Shown: positions 45,802 through 55,962, counted from the stretch's first letter. The stretch is DNA of 64,000 nucleotides from Marinomonas polaris DSM 16579 (GCF_900129155.1 NZ_FQVF01000010.1:1-64000); one strand, 5' to 3'. The notes: generated from the sequence alone by a model not told the origin. Numbers and translations are program-made.

Positions 45802-46521
45802 TTATTCGTCTTCTATACGAAGTATTTCAAAATGGTCGTTTCTTGCGCACCACTTTATATTGATATCCCAAAGCTTGATTCCGTGCTCTCTATCGACCTG
45901 TTCTGATAAGTAAGAGGGTCTAGGATCCTGTTCCACAATTTGTTTAATTAAAGTCGTTATTTCTCTTTTGTGCAAATTTTGATAGGTCTCGCATTGTGCT
46001 TTTGCGAGTTCTGAAAAGAGTACGGGCTTTATTTGCATTTGCGCTGGTGTTGGGGCAAAGCCTCCTTTCGCATCGGCAATGCTGTCTGCATAAGGTAGAT
46101 AAGGTTTTATATCGAGAACTGGTGTGCCATCTAGTAAATCTGCACCATGCAAATCAATAAAGGTTTTTTTGTCTTCTTGGTAGATGCGCCCAATTTTCAC
46201 AACGGATAAGCCTATCGGGTTAGGTCTGTGCGTGGCTCGTGTGGCGAATACGCCCATTTTTATTTTCCCCCCAAGGCGTGGTGGTCGTATTTTTGCTTTC
46301 CAGTTTTCTGTCATGCAGGCGTGAAAGACGAACTGGATCCAGATATGAGAGAATCCATCTAGCCCTTCTAATATGTCTAACCTGCTATAAGGAGGGATTA
46401 GCTCTAGGCGCGCTGTTGCTTCTGTTACCAGTCCTGGTTGTCGTGGTATACCAAATTTTTCCTTGTAACAAGAATGTACTATGCCAATGGTGTTGAGAGT
46501 AAAAGAATTGATGGGTGGCAA
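45802..46521 (-). CDS. trmO: tRNA (N6-threonylcarbamoyladenosine-37)-N6-methyltransferase TrmO
   Basis: A 239-residue SAM-dependent enzyme that methylates t6A37 of some threonine tRNAs. The N-terminal TrmO beta-barrel has IGIVHSCYKEKFGIPRQPGL, LDGFSHIWIQFVFH and the SAM/tRNA-binding signature GVFATRATHRPNPIGLS, then DLLDGTPVLDIKPYLPY. The C-terminal part (from about 150) includes the family's D-PRPSY motif (QDPRPSYL). It is divergent from proA, with a 132-base gap. Confidence 0.93.
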   Translation of the reverse strand: MPPINSFTLNTIGIVHSCYKEKFGIPRQPGLVTEATARLELIPPYSRLDILEGLDGFSHIWIQFVFHACMTENWKAKIRPPRLGGKIKMGVFATRATHRPNPIGLSVVKIGRIYQEDKKTFIDLHGADLLDGTPVLDIKPYLPYADSIADAKGGFAPTPAQMQIKPVLFSELAKAQCETYQNLHKREITTLIKQIVEQDPRPSYLSEQVDREHGIKLWDINIKWCARNDHFEILRIEDE

Positions 46522-46653
46522 TGGGTTATCCTTTCGTGAAAATCTGCGCTAAATGAATAAAAATATTGTGATAGTATACTGTCTTGATGAAATAGATCGC
46601 GACTTATTTGGTGATCTATTGTTTGTTCTTTTTACTTTTATTAGAGATTAAAA

Positions 46654-47913
46654 ATGTCTTTAGAATCTTATATGAATCGAATTGGTCAGCAAGCTAGAGC
46701 AGCTTCTCGTCTTCTTGCTAAGGCATCCACAAAGCAAAAAAATATGGCGCTGTTTGCTATGGCTGACGCTTTGGAAAATGCTCGACCTCGATTGATAGAG
46801 GAAAATGTGAAAGACATGGAGAATGGTCGTGCTAAAGGTCTTGATTCGGCTTTGCTAGATCGGCTATTGCTAAATGATGCTCGTATTGATGGCATGATTG
46901 AAGGCTTAAAGCAGGTGGCGTCACTGCCTGATCCTATTGGTGAGATATCAAATATGGTGTATTTGCCATCTGGAATTCAGCGTGGGCAAATGCGCGTACC
47001 GCTTGGTGTGGTTGGTATTATCTATGAGTCTCGCCCAAATGTGACCATCGACGCAGCAAGTCTGTGTTTGAAATCAGGCAATGCGACTATTTTGCGCGGC
47101 GGTTCAGAAGCGTTTCATTCTAATCAAGTTATTGCTGAGGCTATATCTGTGGGCCTCAAGTCTGTAAATTTACCTGAAGAAGCGGTTCAGGTGTTAAATA
47201 CGACAGACCGTGAAGCGGTTGGTAAATTGATAACCATGCCTGAGTACGTAGATGTGATCGTTCCGCGTGGTGGTAGGGGCTTGATTCAGCGCATTAGTGA
47301 AGATGCTCGAGTTCCTGTGATTAAGCACCTTGACGGTAACTGCCATGTTTACATTGATGATGAAGCGGATTTAGTTAAAGCCTTCAATATTGCTCTGAAT
47401 GCAAAAACACGTCGTTATGGTGTGTGCAATGCTATGGAGTCTTTGTTGGTCCATAAAGCAATTGCTCGCGATGTCCTTCCTAAGTTGATTTCTGCATTTT
47501 TAGATAAGGGTGTTGAGTTGGTGGGCTGTGAGGCAACTCAGGCTATGTCGGCTTCAATTGGTCCTGCTAGTGAAGAGGATTGGTATACCGAATATCATGC
47601 TCCTAAGTTATCTATCAAAATTGTCTCAGATATGGATGAGGCGATTGCGCACATCAATAAATATGGCTCTCATCATACGGACGCAATTGTTTCGCAGAAC
47701 TATTCAAAAACCCGAGCGTTTATGACGGAAGTGGATTCATCATCGGTTATGGTGAATGCTTCGACATCCTTTGCGGATGGTTTTGAGTATGGCTTTGGGG
47801 CTGAAATTGGTATATCTACAGATAAAATTCACGCTCGTGGACCGGTTGGGTTGTTAGGTTTGACTAGTCAGAAATATATTGTGCTTGGCGATGGTCATAC
47901 TCGTGACAACTAG
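46654..47913 (+). CDS. proA: Gamma-glutamyl phosphate reductase
   Basis: A 419-residue NADPH-dependent enzyme for the second step of proline synthesis. The catalytic Cys is C258 in [13 protein letters not shown]. Cofactor regions are [20 protein letters not shown] and ILRGGSEA, and the C-terminal [21 protein letters not shown] motif appears here as [11 protein letters not shown]. Normal length. proB is not adjacent. nadD begins 13 bases after the stop if the start chosen below is right, so proA and nadD are probably cotranscribed. Confidence 0.96.
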   Translation: MSLESYMNRIGQQARAASRLLAKASTKQKNMALFAMADALENARPRLIEENVKDMENGRAKGLDSALLDRLLLNDARIDGMIEGLKQVASLPDPIGEISNMVYLPSGIQRGQMRVPLGVVGIIYESRPNVTIDAASLCLKSGNATILRGGSEAFHSNQVIAEAISVGLKSVNLPEEAVQVLNTTDREAVGKLITMPEYVDVIVPRGGRGLIQRISEDARVPVIKHLDGNCHVYIDDEADLVKAFNIALNAKTRRYGVCNAMESLLVHKAIARDVLPKLISAFLDKGVELVGCEATQAMSASIGPASEEDWYTEYHAPKLSIKIVSDMDEAIAHINKYGSHHTDAIVSQNYSKTRAFMTEVDSSSVMVNASTSFADGFEYGFGAEIGISTDKIHARGPVGLLGLTSQKYIVLGDGHTRDN

Positions 47914-47926
47914 AGTCAACGATAGC

Positions 47927-48568
47927 GTGAAGGTTTCTGGGTTGGCCATTATGGGTGGGACATTTGATCCTGTTCATAATGGTCACTTAAGAACAGCGGT
48001 TGAGATTTTGGATCGCTATCATTACTCAAATTTGAAGTTAATACCCTGTTTTCAGCCTGTGCATAAAGATCGACCAAGTGTTTTACCTCAACATCGGCTT
48101 GACATGGCTAGGCTTGCTATCTCAGGTGATGCTCGATTGAGTGTTGATTCTCGTGAAATTGATAGGGAAGGGCCAAGCTATAGTATTGATACGTTGCGAG
48201 ATCTTCGTGAGGAAATCGGTCCTGATGAATCGTTAATTATGGTGTTGGGAATGGATAGCTTTTTATCTCTTCCAACTTGGCATAAATGGCAACAGATAAT
48301 CAAGTATGCTCACTTGTTGGTTGTGTCGCGGCCTGGTTGGGAGCCTGACTTAATCTCTGAATTGAGTGGTTTTTGCGAAAACTATCGTGCCGCATCGTCG
48401 CATGAGTTACAATGCGCGCCCTCAGGGCGGGTCTGGTTCGAGACTCTTACTCCTTTGGGGATATCCTCTAGCATGATTAGAGCGCTAGCTCGTAAAAACG
48501 AGTCGATTGCTTACTTGTTGCCAGAGCCAGTCCAAAAATATATAGAACAACATCAATTATATCGATAG
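47927..48568 (+). CDS. nadD: Nicotinate-nucleotide adenylyltransferase
   Basis: A 213-residue enzyme that makes nicotinate adenine dinucleotide in NAD synthesis. The nucleotidyltransferase motif GGTFDPVHNGHL includes the HxGH signature, and ISSSMIRALARKNESIAYLLP carries the C-terminal ISSTxIR motif. The frame is open upstream into proA (TTG 47879, ATG 47891), but a GTG at 47927 puts GGTFDP at the normal distance and gives the E. coli length of 213, so it is preferred. No strong Shine-Dalgarno is visible for any candidate. Confidence 0.9.
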   Translation: MKVSGLAIMGGTFDPVHNGHLRTAVEILDRYHYSNLKLIPCFQPVHKDRPSVLPQHRLDMARLAISGDARLSVDSREIDREGPSYSIDTLRDLREEIGPDESLIMVLGMDSFLSLPTWHKWQQIIKYAHLLVVSRPGWEPDLISELSGFCENYRAASSHELQCAPSGRVWFETLTPLGISSSMIRALARKNESIAYLLPEPVQKYIEQHQLYR

Positions 48569-48582
48569 GGTAATGTAATTAT

Positions 48583-48936
48583 ATGAGTCAGCTTAACCTC
48601 ACAGCAGATCAAATTTTGGCTTTTGCTGTTGAAGCATTGGAAGATGTGAAAGGTGATAAGATCACAGTATTGAATGTAGGAAATCATACAGACATGATGG
48701 ATTACATGGTGATTTGTACCGGTACTTCAAAGCGCCATGTAAATGCTTTGGGTCAAAATGTATTTGAACATTTAAAAGGTAAAGGTCTTCAACCATTGGG
48801 TTGTGAAGGTCGTGGTATGGGCAGTGATTGGGTGTTGGTGGATTTACATGACGTTGTTGTGCATGTGATGACAGAAGAAGCTCGAGCATTTTATGATCTT
48901 GAGAAGCTTTGGGACATTAAGCCAGAACAAATGTAA
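48583..48936 (+). CDS. rsfS: Ribosomal silencing factor RsfS
   Basis: A 117-residue protein that binds L14 of the 50S subunit and blocks subunit joining in stationary phase or starvation. It has the family blocks DKITVLNVGNHTDMMDYMVICTGTS and GMGSDWVLVDLHDVVVHVM, ending with ARAFYDLEKLW. It sits in the widely conserved nadD-rsfS-rlmH order, 14 bases after nadD and 11 before rlmH. Confidence 0.95.
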   Translation: MSQLNLTADQILAFAVEALEDVKGDKITVLNVGNHTDMMDYMVICTGTSKRHVNALGQNVFEHLKGKGLQPLGCEGRGMGSDWVLVDLHDVVVHVMTEEARAFYDLEKLWDIKPEQM

Positions 48937-48947
48937 GGCTCTTTTAA

Positions 48948-49415
48948 ATGCGTGTTCGTTTGATTGCTGTTGGTAATAAGATGCCAAAGTGGGTGACTGA
49001 AGGTTATGATGAGTATGCTAAGCGCTTACCGAAAGATTTTGCGTTAGAGCTTGTTGAAATACCTATGTCGCCTCGTGGAAAAAACACTGATATACCAAAG
49101 GCAATCCGTAAGGAAGGGGATAGTATGCTTGAGGCTATACCTTCTGGAGACAAAGTGATTGCAATGGAAGTTCTTGGTAAAGAGTGGTCTACCGATCAAC
49201 TGTCAGACCAGACTGAGCAGTGGCGTATGGATGGCTATAATGTGAGCTTGTTAGTAGGTGGGCCGGATGGTCTTGACCCTAGATGTACAGCTCGTGCTGA
49301 TCAGACTTGGTCTCTATCTCGTCTGACATTGCCACATCCTATGGTGAGAGTGATTTTGGCTGAGCAAATATATCGCGCTTGGACACTCATGAATAATCAT
49401 CCGTATCATAGATAA
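48948..49415 (+). CDS. rlmH: 23S rRNA (pseudouridine-1915-N3)-methyltransferase RlmH
   Basis: A 155-residue SPOUT methyltransferase. The trefoil-knot SAM site is formed by VSLLVGGPDGLDP and LSRLTLPHPMVRVILAEQIYRAW; the family ends NHPYHR, as here. It methylates helix 69 of 23S rRNA in assembled ribosomes. The position after rsfS and 9 bases before mrdA is conserved in gammaproteobacteria. Confidence 0.96.
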   Translation: MRVRLIAVGNKMPKWVTEGYDEYAKRLPKDFALELVEIPMSPRGKNTDIPKAIRKEGDSMLEAIPSGDKVIAMEVLGKEWSTDQLSDQTEQWRMDGYNVSLLVGGPDGLDPRCTARADQTWSLSRLTLPHPMVRVILAEQIYRAWTLMNNHPYHR

Positions 49416-49424
49416 GGTGATGTT

Positions 49425-51305
49425 GTGAGTCGTCGACATCAAAACTTCCGTAATTATCGTCAAGAGCAACGACTGACGCAGCAGCGTGTATTGGCTGCCG
49501 CTGTTTTTGTTTTGTTAATGGCTGTCGTGCTAATGGCTCGGTTGTTCTATCTTCAAGTGATAGAGCATGAATTATACCAAACCAAGGCTAATGACAACCG
49601 TGTTATGTTGGTTACAGAGCCACCTCCAAGAGGTTTGATATATGACCGCAACGGATTGGTGTTGGCTGATAATCGTCCTATACATAGTTTAACTGTAATA
49701 CCTGAGCGGGTAGAAAGTTTTCCCAAGTTAAAGCAAATGCTTTCTGGCATTATCGATATTAGTGATAGTGAATGGGAGGATTTCGATGACAGGCGAAAAG
49801 AATATCGCCGCCCCTATCAATCCCTTACTTTAAAATCTCAATTGACGGATGAAGAGTGGGCAAAGGTTTCTGTTGATTTATATAAGCTCGACGGTGTTCA
49901 AGTTGAAGCGCAATTAACACGTTATTACCCCTATGGAGAAGCGTTTGCTCATGCTGTTGGTTACGTGGGGCGAATTACCACGAAAGATCTAGAAACAGTC
50001 GATAAGTTAGCTTATCAGGGTGCCTTGTTTATAGGTAAAACAGGTGTTGAGGGTTTTTACGAAAAAACCCTCTTTGGTGAAGCTGGTCTTAGTAAGGTAG
50101 AGGTGAATGCTCGTGGTCGGATCATGTCCGAACTGGAACGACAGAATCCAACTCCCGGTAAAGATCTTCATCTATATTTAGACGCAAGGCTTCAGCAATA
50201 TGCTTATGATCTTTTAGGCGAATATACGGGCTCAGTTGTAGCTATAGACCCAACGACAGGCGGAATCCTAGCCCTAGTTTCTAAGCCTGGGTACGATCCT
50301 AATCTCTTTGTGCGTGGTATTTCAGTTGATGATTATGCAACACTGCGCCAATCTAAAAAACTCCCTCTTTTTAATCGAGCCTTACGAGGAGGTTATCCTC
50401 CTGCATCAACTATCAAACCTTTCATGGGGCTTGCTGGGCTTGAATACGGTTTTTCGTCATGGACCGAACGCTATTTTGCCAAAGGCTATTATCAAATAAA
50501 TCCTGATGGTCGTCGCTATCGAGACTGGAAGCGAACAGGTCATGGTTGGATTAATTTAGAGCGCTCTATTATTGAGTCAGTTGATACTTATTACTATCAA
50601 TTGGCTAACAAGATGGGCATTACTCCTATCCATAACTTTTTGACACGTTTCGGATTTGGTCAAACAACCTTGCTCGATTTGAGTGGTGAGAGTCATGGTT
50701 TGTTGCCTTCTAATGAATGGAAAAAAGCTAAATACAAAGAGCCTTGGTATCCAGGTGACTCTGTAAACGTTGGTATCGGGCAAGGGTTTATGGTGGCGAC
50801 ACCGTTGCAAATTGCTGCTGCGACTTCTGCGTTAGCAAGTAAAGGACATTACTTCTATCCCCGCATGACTCGGCTGGTGGGGGATCATCCTGCTGAGTTT
50901 GAGGATGGTCTTGGTGATGAGCATGATATTGTTTTAAAGGATCAGCGCAATTGGGATCGCATGATTGATGCGATGCGCAAAGTCATAACAGATGCGCATG
51001 GTACAGCAAGGCGTTTGCAGGGGACTGATTACGAGATAGCCGGAAAAACAGGAACGGGCCAAGTATTTAGTTTGCAAGAAGACCAGGAATACGATGCAGA
51101 TAGTCTTGAAAAACGTTTACATGACCATGCATTGTTTATCGGTTTTGCTCCGGCTCGTAATCCTAAAATTTCGGTGTTTGCTATTTTTGAAAATGGCGGC
51201 AGTAGTTCCAAGCCGGCTGATTTAACTAAAGCATTATTTGATGCTTATCTGCACGATGATTATCCAGCGCGTTACGATTATTTAAAGGGTGATAAAAATG
51301 ACTGA
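49425..51305 (+). CDS. mrdA: Penicillin-binding protein 2 (elongasome transpeptidase)
   Basis: A 626-residue class B PBP with one N-terminal membrane helix (about 23-45), a pedestal domain beginning PPPRGLIYDRNG, and a transpeptidase domain. Active-site motifs are S328-T-I-K331 (PPASTIKPF), SVDTYYY (SxD/N position) and KTGTGQ. It cross-links peptidoglycan during rod elongation with RodA and MreB. The start is GTG 49425 with AAGGTG 5 bases upstream. It overlaps mrdB slightly. Confidence 0.96.
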   Translation: MSRRHQNFRNYRQEQRLTQQRVLAAAVFVLLMAVVLMARLFYLQVIEHELYQTKANDNRVMLVTEPPPRGLIYDRNGLVLADNRPIHSLTVIPERVESFPKLKQMLSGIIDISDSEWEDFDDRRKEYRRPYQSLTLKSQLTDEEWAKVSVDLYKLDGVQVEAQLTRYYPYGEAFAHAVGYVGRITTKDLETVDKLAYQGALFIGKTGVEGFYEKTLFGEAGLSKVEVNARGRIMSELERQNPTPGKDLHLYLDARLQQYAYDLLGEYTGSVVAIDPTTGGILALVSKPGYDPNLFVRGISVDDYATLRQSKKLPLFNRALRGGYPPASTIKPFMGLAGLEYGFSSWTERYFAKGYYQINPDGRRYRDWKRTGHGWINLERSIIESVDTYYYQLANKMGITPIHNFLTRFGFGQTTLLDLSGESHGLLPSNEWKKAKYKEPWYPGDSVNVGIGQGFMVATPLQIAAATSALASKGHYFYPRMTRLVGDHPAEFEDGLGDEHDIVLKDQRNWDRMIDAMRKVITDAHGTARRLQGTDYEIAGKTGTGQVFSLQEDQEYDADSLEKRLHDHALFIGFAPARNPKISVFAIFENGGSSSKPADLTKALFDAYLHDDYPARYDYLKGDKND

Positions 51306-52419
51306 TAGCTTTTATCGCAGAGCGCTATCTTTTACCAATGCTCGCTTATGGCAGCTGGTTCACGTTGACGTTTTACTGATGGGATCTTTGTTGCTGCTTA
51401 TTAGTGGAGGGCTTTTTATTCTGTACTCAGCCTCCGGGCAAGATGTGGCCATGGTTGAGCGGCAGGTGTTTCGATTGATAATAGGTTTGCTTATTTGTGT
51501 GGCGTTGGCTCAGTTGCCCCCTAAATATATGCGACGGGCTTCACCGACGCTATTTATTTTTATCACAGTGCTTTTGATTGGTGTGTTGTTATTTGGTGTT
51601 GGGGCAAAAGGTGCGCAGCGTTGGTTGGCTTTGCCGGGAGGGCTGCGGTTTCAGCCTTCAGAAATTATGAAGATTGTCATGCCTATGATGATTGCTTGGT
51701 ACTTTTCTGACAGGCAGCTTCCTCCAAGTTTTAAACAAATATTGGCGGTTCTTGGTCTTATTGTTTTGCCAGTGTTGATGATAGCCAAGCAACCAGATTT
51801 GGGGACGGCTTTATTAGTTGCTGTGTCTGGTATTTTTGTGCTGTTTCTTGCCGGGCTTGGGTGGCGCTATATATTAGGTGCGGCAGCTTTAGCACCTATC
51901 GCTGGCTATGCATTGTGGCAATTTATGCATGATTATCAGCGTCAGCGAGTATTGACTTTTTTGAATCCGGAAAGTGATCCGCTGGGATCAGGTTGGAATA
52001 TTATTCAATCTAAAACTGCGATTGGTTCTGGTGGACTTTATGGTAAAGGTTTTTTAGAAGGGACGCAGGCTCAGTTAGATTTTCTGCCAGAAAGTCACAC
52101 AGACTTTATTATCGCTGTGCTTGCCGAAGAGTTTGGTATGTTGGGTTGCGGTGTGCTGATCTTGGCTTATTTGCTTGTTATAGCTCGAGGTTTGTATATT
52201 GCTGCAAATGCAGAAGACAACTATGCGCGGTTATTAGCGGGTAGTTTAACGCTTACCTTTTTTGTGTACATGTTTGTAAATATTGGGATGGTGTCAGGCA
52301 TTCTGCCTGTGGTTGGGGTACCCTTACCACTTGTCAGTTATGGTGGTACTTCTATCATTACCATCATGGCGACATTTGGGATTTTAATGTCAATACAAAC
52401 ACATAAAAGAGCAAGATAA
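51298..52419 (+). CDS. mrdB: Rod shape-determining glycosyltransferase RodA
   Basis: A 373-residue SEDS-family membrane protein with about ten transmembrane helices that polymerises lipid II in partnership with PBP2. Conserved blocks include LPGGLRFQPSEIMKI, AKQPDLGTALL (catalytic Asp region), SKTAIGSGGLYGKGF, LPESHTDFIIAVLAEEFGM and VPLPLVSYGGTSI. The ATG at 51298, overlapping mrdA by 8 bases and preceded by AAGGGTG, is preferred over a GTG 9 bases upstream. It shares a TAATG stop-start with mltB. Confidence 0.95.
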   Translation: MTDSFYRRALSFTNARLWQLVHVDVLLMGSLLLLISGGLFILYSASGQDVAMVERQVFRLIIGLLICVALAQLPPKYMRRASPTLFIFITVLLIGVLLFGVGAKGAQRWLALPGGLRFQPSEIMKIVMPMMIAWYFSDRQLPPSFKQILAVLGLIVLPVLMIAKQPDLGTALLVAVSGIFVLFLAGLGWRYILGAAALAPIAGYALWQFMHDYQRQRVLTFLNPESDPLGSGWNIIQSKTAIGSGGLYGKGFLEGTQAQLDFLPESHTDFIIAVLAEEFGMLGCGVLILAYLLVIARGLYIAANAEDNYARLLAGSLTLTFFVYMFVNIGMVSGILPVVGVPLPLVSYGGTSIITIMATFGILMSIQTHKRAR

Positions 52420-53474
52420 TGATTAAGCAAGCTACGTTGTTGTTTCTAGCGCTTGGTCTAACTGCGTGTAGTAGTATGGATCATTCTACATTACCCTCGG
52501 ATATAGGAGTTAGCGACTCACTTCTTGAAGAAATGCCCAAAGAATGGGCAGATTCTTATGCTGGAAATCCAGAGGTTCAAGTTTTTATTAATCAGCTGGT
52601 TAAAGAGCATGCTTATGATAAAAAGCGCCTCGAATTAGCTTTTTCTCATATTAAAGTGCGCCCGAATGTTATTTCGAAATCAGATAATCAACCTGAAGTT
52701 GTGACGCCTTACTATGAGTACAAAACTCGCTTTGTGAACGAAGAGCGGGCGAAACTCGGACGAGAATTTGCCAAGCGTAATGCTCAGTGGTTACGCAAAG
52801 CAGAACAGGAGTTTGGTGTTGAGCCAAACGTCATCGTAGCTCTTATAGGAGTTGAAACCTATTACGGGCGCATTACAGGGTCAAAAGATGTTTTTACCTC
52901 GCTTACTACTCTCGCCTTTGATTACCCTCGAAGAAAAGAATACTTCCAAAGTGAACTAAAAGCCTATTTGTTGCTTGCCCGTCAAGAAGGATGGAACATT
53001 GGCGAAACAAAAGGGTCATACAGTGGAGCGATGGGAATGGTGCAGTTTATGCCCAGTAACTATCAAAAACTGGCAATAGATTATGATAAAAATGGACATA
53101 TCGACTTGTGGGGGTCCGAAGCCGATGCCATTGGTAGTGTAGCAAATTATCTTAAACATCATGGTTGGCAATCTCGCCAGCCTTGGTTTGTAATGGCTTA
53201 TGTTGCGGATCCTGATTCTGTGGCGGATTTAATTAATCGTGGCAGAGCGCCTAGTGCTGACATGACTGAGTGGTCGGCGTTAAATGTGCTTCCAACTCAG
53301 CCTTTTATTCCTCAGAAGACGGGGTTAATTGGTTTGCGAACTGGGCCTGAAGAAGTCTCTTATTGGCTTGCGTATGAGAACTTTTTCACGATTATGGATT
53401 ACAACCCTAGTAGGCGATATGCCATGTCTGTATTGGAGCTCGCTGAGAGTATAGGGACCTATGAAAGTAATTAA
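52419..53474 (+). CDS. mltB: Membrane-bound lytic murein transglycosylase B
   Basis: A 351-residue lipoprotein; the lipobox is LTAC at residues 14-17 after a short signal sequence. The GH103 catalytic Glu is in VALIGVETYYGRITGSKD, and the AMGMVQFMPSNY and DLWGSEADAIGSVANYLKHHGW blocks are present. It cleaves peptidoglycan glycan strands from the inner face of the outer membrane. The ATG overlaps the rodA stop by one base, so translation is coupled. It is part of the mrdA-mrdB-mltB-rlpA-dacA wall cluster. Confidence 0.95.
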   Translation: MIKQATLLFLALGLTACSSMDHSTLPSDIGVSDSLLEEMPKEWADSYAGNPEVQVFINQLVKEHAYDKKRLELAFSHIKVRPNVISKSDNQPEVVTPYYEYKTRFVNEERAKLGREFAKRNAQWLRKAEQEFGVEPNVIVALIGVETYYGRITGSKDVFTSLTTLAFDYPRRKEYFQSELKAYLLLARQEGWNIGETKGSYSGAMGMVQFMPSNYQKLAIDYDKNGHIDLWGSEADAIGSVANYLKHHGWQSRQPWFVMAYVADPDSVADLINRGRAPSADMTEWSALNVLPTQPFIPQKTGLIGLRTGPEEVSYWLAYENFFTIMDYNPSRRYAMSVLELAESIGTYESN

Positions 53475-54396
53475 CATGCTATTTGTTGCTGGCATTAGTT
53501 TGCTGGTATTGAATGGATGTATGAGCACGCGTCATGTTTTAGGTAAGGATGACGCAGATTATGAAAAAGCATCAGGTGGAGGGCGTTATTCCATTTTACA
53601 AGATCATGCTCCGACTGGTGATATCAAAGTGGATCATCTTCCTGATCTAGTTCCAAGGTGGGAAGCGAAAAGCCGTGGTGGTAATAAGAGCCCATATGAA
53701 GTATGGGGCAAGAAATATTGGGTAATGGATTCTGCTCAAGGGTATGTGGCAGAGGGAACAGCGTCTTGGTATGGCAAGAAGTTTCATGGACATAAGACCT
53801 CAAATGGGGAAACATATGACATGTATAGTTTTTCTGCTGCCCATAAGTCTTTGCCGTTACCCACTTACCTGAAGGTTACGAACCTTGATAATCAGCGCTC
53901 TGTTATTGTTAGAGTTAATGATAGAGGGCCGTTTCATGGAGATCGTTTGATTGATCTTTCATATGCGGCTGCAGCTCGCCTTGATTATCATAAGAAAGGT
54001 TTGGCTCGGGTGCGAGTTGAGGCCATTACGCCATCACAAGGGCAGTCTTATAATCCACCTAAAGTCGTTGCTAAAGAGTCAGTAACTCCGCCAGAAGCCT
54101 TGCCAGCTAAGGTATCACCAGTTTCTTCGACAGATACGGTAAATGCCCCATCTGAGTTGGTTTTTTCTCATCTCCAAATGGGAGCTTTTAGTTCGGAGGA
54201 GTCTGCGGATAAGCTCAAGCAGCGTCTTTTTGAGGCGTTTGATACGAGTGTTAAAGTTGTTATTAACAAACAAGATGATGGTTTGTTTAAGGTTTTAGTT
54301 GGGCCTTTTGTCGATCCTAATGACTTGGTTGAATGGCAAAAAAAATTACAACTAGAAGGCTTTGGTAACCCTGTAAGAGTTGCTTTAGTGCCTTAG
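53461..54396 (+). CDS. rlpA: Septal ring lytic transglycosylase RlpA
   Basis: A 311-residue lipoprotein with a lipobox in LVLNGC (Cys about 20). A double-psi beta-barrel domain follows (about 97-190: GTASWYGKKFHGHKTSNGE, then VIVRVNDRGPFHGDRLIDLS). A C-terminal SPOR domain (about 238-310, LQMGAFSSEESADKLKQRL) binds denuded glycan at the septum. In Pseudomonas RlpA cleaves such strands. The ATG at 53461 overlaps the mltB end by 14 bases; ATG 53476 is possible but gives a shorter signal. Confidence 0.94.
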   Translation: MKVINMLFVAGISLLVLNGCMSTRHVLGKDDADYEKASGGGRYSILQDHAPTGDIKVDHLPDLVPRWEAKSRGGNKSPYEVWGKKYWVMDSAQGYVAEGTASWYGKKFHGHKTSNGETYDMYSFSAAHKSLPLPTYLKVTNLDNQRSVIVRVNDRGPFHGDRLIDLSYAAAARLDYHKKGLARVRVEAITPSQGQSYNPPKVVAKESVTPPEALPAKVSPVSSTDTVNAPSELVFSHLQMGAFSSEESADKLKQRLFEAFDTSVKVVINKQDDGLFKVLVGPFVDPNDLVEWQKKLQLEGFGNPVRVALVP

Positions 54397-54478
54397 GTAC
54401 GATTTGTTTGGGCTAGAGATTCCTAGATGGCTCTAGTATCATTTGTTAACATTTTTTAAGAAGACGATATTTTTGAGT

Positions 54479-55627
54479 ATGAAAAAACTCCTAGTTACTT
54501 TATCCCTTGTATTTTGCTTCGTGAGCGGCTCTGTTTTTGCTGCTCCTTCATTAATCCCAACGCCACCACAATTGTCAGCAAGTAGTTACATTCTTATGGA
54601 TGCATATACTGGCGACATTTTGGTTGAACATAATGCTGATCAGGCCTTGCCTCCAGCAAGTCTAACAAAATTGATGACGGCTTATATTATTGAATATGAG
54701 CTAGCGCGTGGAAACTTATCATTGGATGATAAAGTAAACATAAGTGAAAAAGCATGGCGGATGGAAGGTTCGCGTATGTTTATTCGTGAAGGTACACAAG
54801 TTAAATTAGAAGACTTGATGCGTGGCATTATTATTCAGTCAGGTAATGATGCTAGTGTCGCTGCTGCGGAGCATATTGCTGGTAGTGAGTCTGCTTTTGC
54901 CGATTTGATGAATCAGCATGCTCAACTTCTTGGTATGACAAATTCACACTTTGTAAATGCAACTGGTTTTCCAGCAGAAGATCATTACTCGAGTGCACAT
55001 GATATAGCTAAGTTGGCGCGTGCAACTATTTTGCAGTTCCCAGAAAATTACAGCATGTATGCTGAGAAAGAGTTCACATACAATAATATTCGTCAGCCTA
55101 ACCGTAACAAGTTGTTGTGGCGTGATAAAACCGTTGATGGTATGAAAACTGGTCATACTGAAGCCGCTGGCTTTTGTTTGGCGGCCTCTGCAGTTCGAAA
55201 CGGCACACGTCTGATTACTGTGGTTATGGGTACTAAATCTGATACAGCTCGAGCTATTGAGTCGCAAAAATTGTTAGATTATGGTTTTAGATATTATGAA
55301 ACTCGCAAGCTATATAGCCGTGGTCAAGTGGTTAATAATGCCCGTGTTTGGGGTGGTACACAGGCTAATGTGAAAGTGGGTTTTGCAGAAGATGTACTTG
55401 TTACTATGCCGCGTCAGCAAGGTGAGTCTATTCCAGCAACACTTGATATGCATAAAGAAATTATGGCACCCATTGCTGTGGGTGATGTATTGGGTAAGAT
55501 TGTTGTTGGTTCTGAAGGCAATATTTTACTAGAGCGCTCAGTTGTTGCATTAGAAGCAGTAGAAGAAGGTGGTTTCTTCAAGCGAATGTTTGATAAAATT
55601 AAACTCTTTTTTATGAACTTGTTTTAA
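54479..55627 (+). CDS. dacA: D-alanyl-D-alanine carboxypeptidase (PBP5/6 type)
   Basis: About 382 residues; class C low-molecular-weight PBP that trims the terminal D-Ala of peptidoglycan stem peptides. A signal peptide (MKKLLVTLSLVFCFVSGSVFAA) follows the ATG at 54479; a TTG start 12 codons earlier would disrupt it. Active-site motifs are S61-L-T-K64 (PPASLTKLM), S121-G-N and K223-T-G. The C-terminus ends in an amphipathic membrane-anchoring helix (FFKRMFDKIKLFFMNLF). Confidence 0.94.
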   Translation: MKKLLVTLSLVFCFVSGSVFAAPSLIPTPPQLSASSYILMDAYTGDILVEHNADQALPPASLTKLMTAYIIEYELARGNLSLDDKVNISEKAWRMEGSRMFIREGTQVKLEDLMRGIIIQSGNDASVAAAEHIAGSESAFADLMNQHAQLLGMTNSHFVNATGFPAEDHYSSAHDIAKLARATILQFPENYSMYAEKEFTYNNIRQPNRNKLLWRDKTVDGMKTGHTEAAGFCLAASAVRNGTRLITVVMGTKSDTARAIESQKLLDYGFRYYETRKLYSRGQVVNNARVWGGTQANVKVGFAEDVLVTMPRQQGESIPATLDMHKEIMAPIAVGDVLGKIVVGSEGNILLERSVVALEAVEEGGFFKRMFDKIKLFFMNLF

Positions 55628-55656
55628 GCCCTAATGGCGAGTGGTAGATTAAATTA

Positions 55657-55962
55657 ATGGCACTAATTACGAAAAATGGTGATCAGGCTGAGAAAACAGT
55701 TGATGCACCCAAAATAGAGTTCCCTTGTGAAAATTACGTTATAAAAGTGGTTTCACTTGATGTGGATGGTATTCATGCTGAGATAACTGAGCGATTGCTT
55801 ATTCATGCTCCGGAGATGAATACCGCTGCTGAGAATACTAATCGTTCCAGTAAGGGGCGTTTTATTAGCTTTAGTTTTCGTATAGTGGCTCAAAGTGAAG
55901 ATCAACTATCGGCTTTGCATCGTGACTTGATGTCAATTGAAGCCGTTAAGATGGTCATGTAA
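55657..55962 (+). CDS. ybeD: YbeD family protein (DUF493)
   Basis: A 101-residue protein with the YbeD pattern: IEFPCENYVIKVV near the N-terminus, a central SSKGRFISFSFRIVAQSEDQL and a C-terminal LMSIEAVKMVM. The fold resembles ACT-like regulatory domains, and a ligand role has been proposed but not shown. It lies in the conserved dacA-ybeD-lipB-lipA order, and its stop abuts the lipB ATG directly. Confidence 0.93.
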   Translation: MALITKNGDQAEKTVDAPKIEFPCENYVIKVVSLDVDGIHAEITERLLIHAPEMNTAAENTNRSSKGRFISFSFRIVAQSEDQLSALHRDLMSIEAVKMVM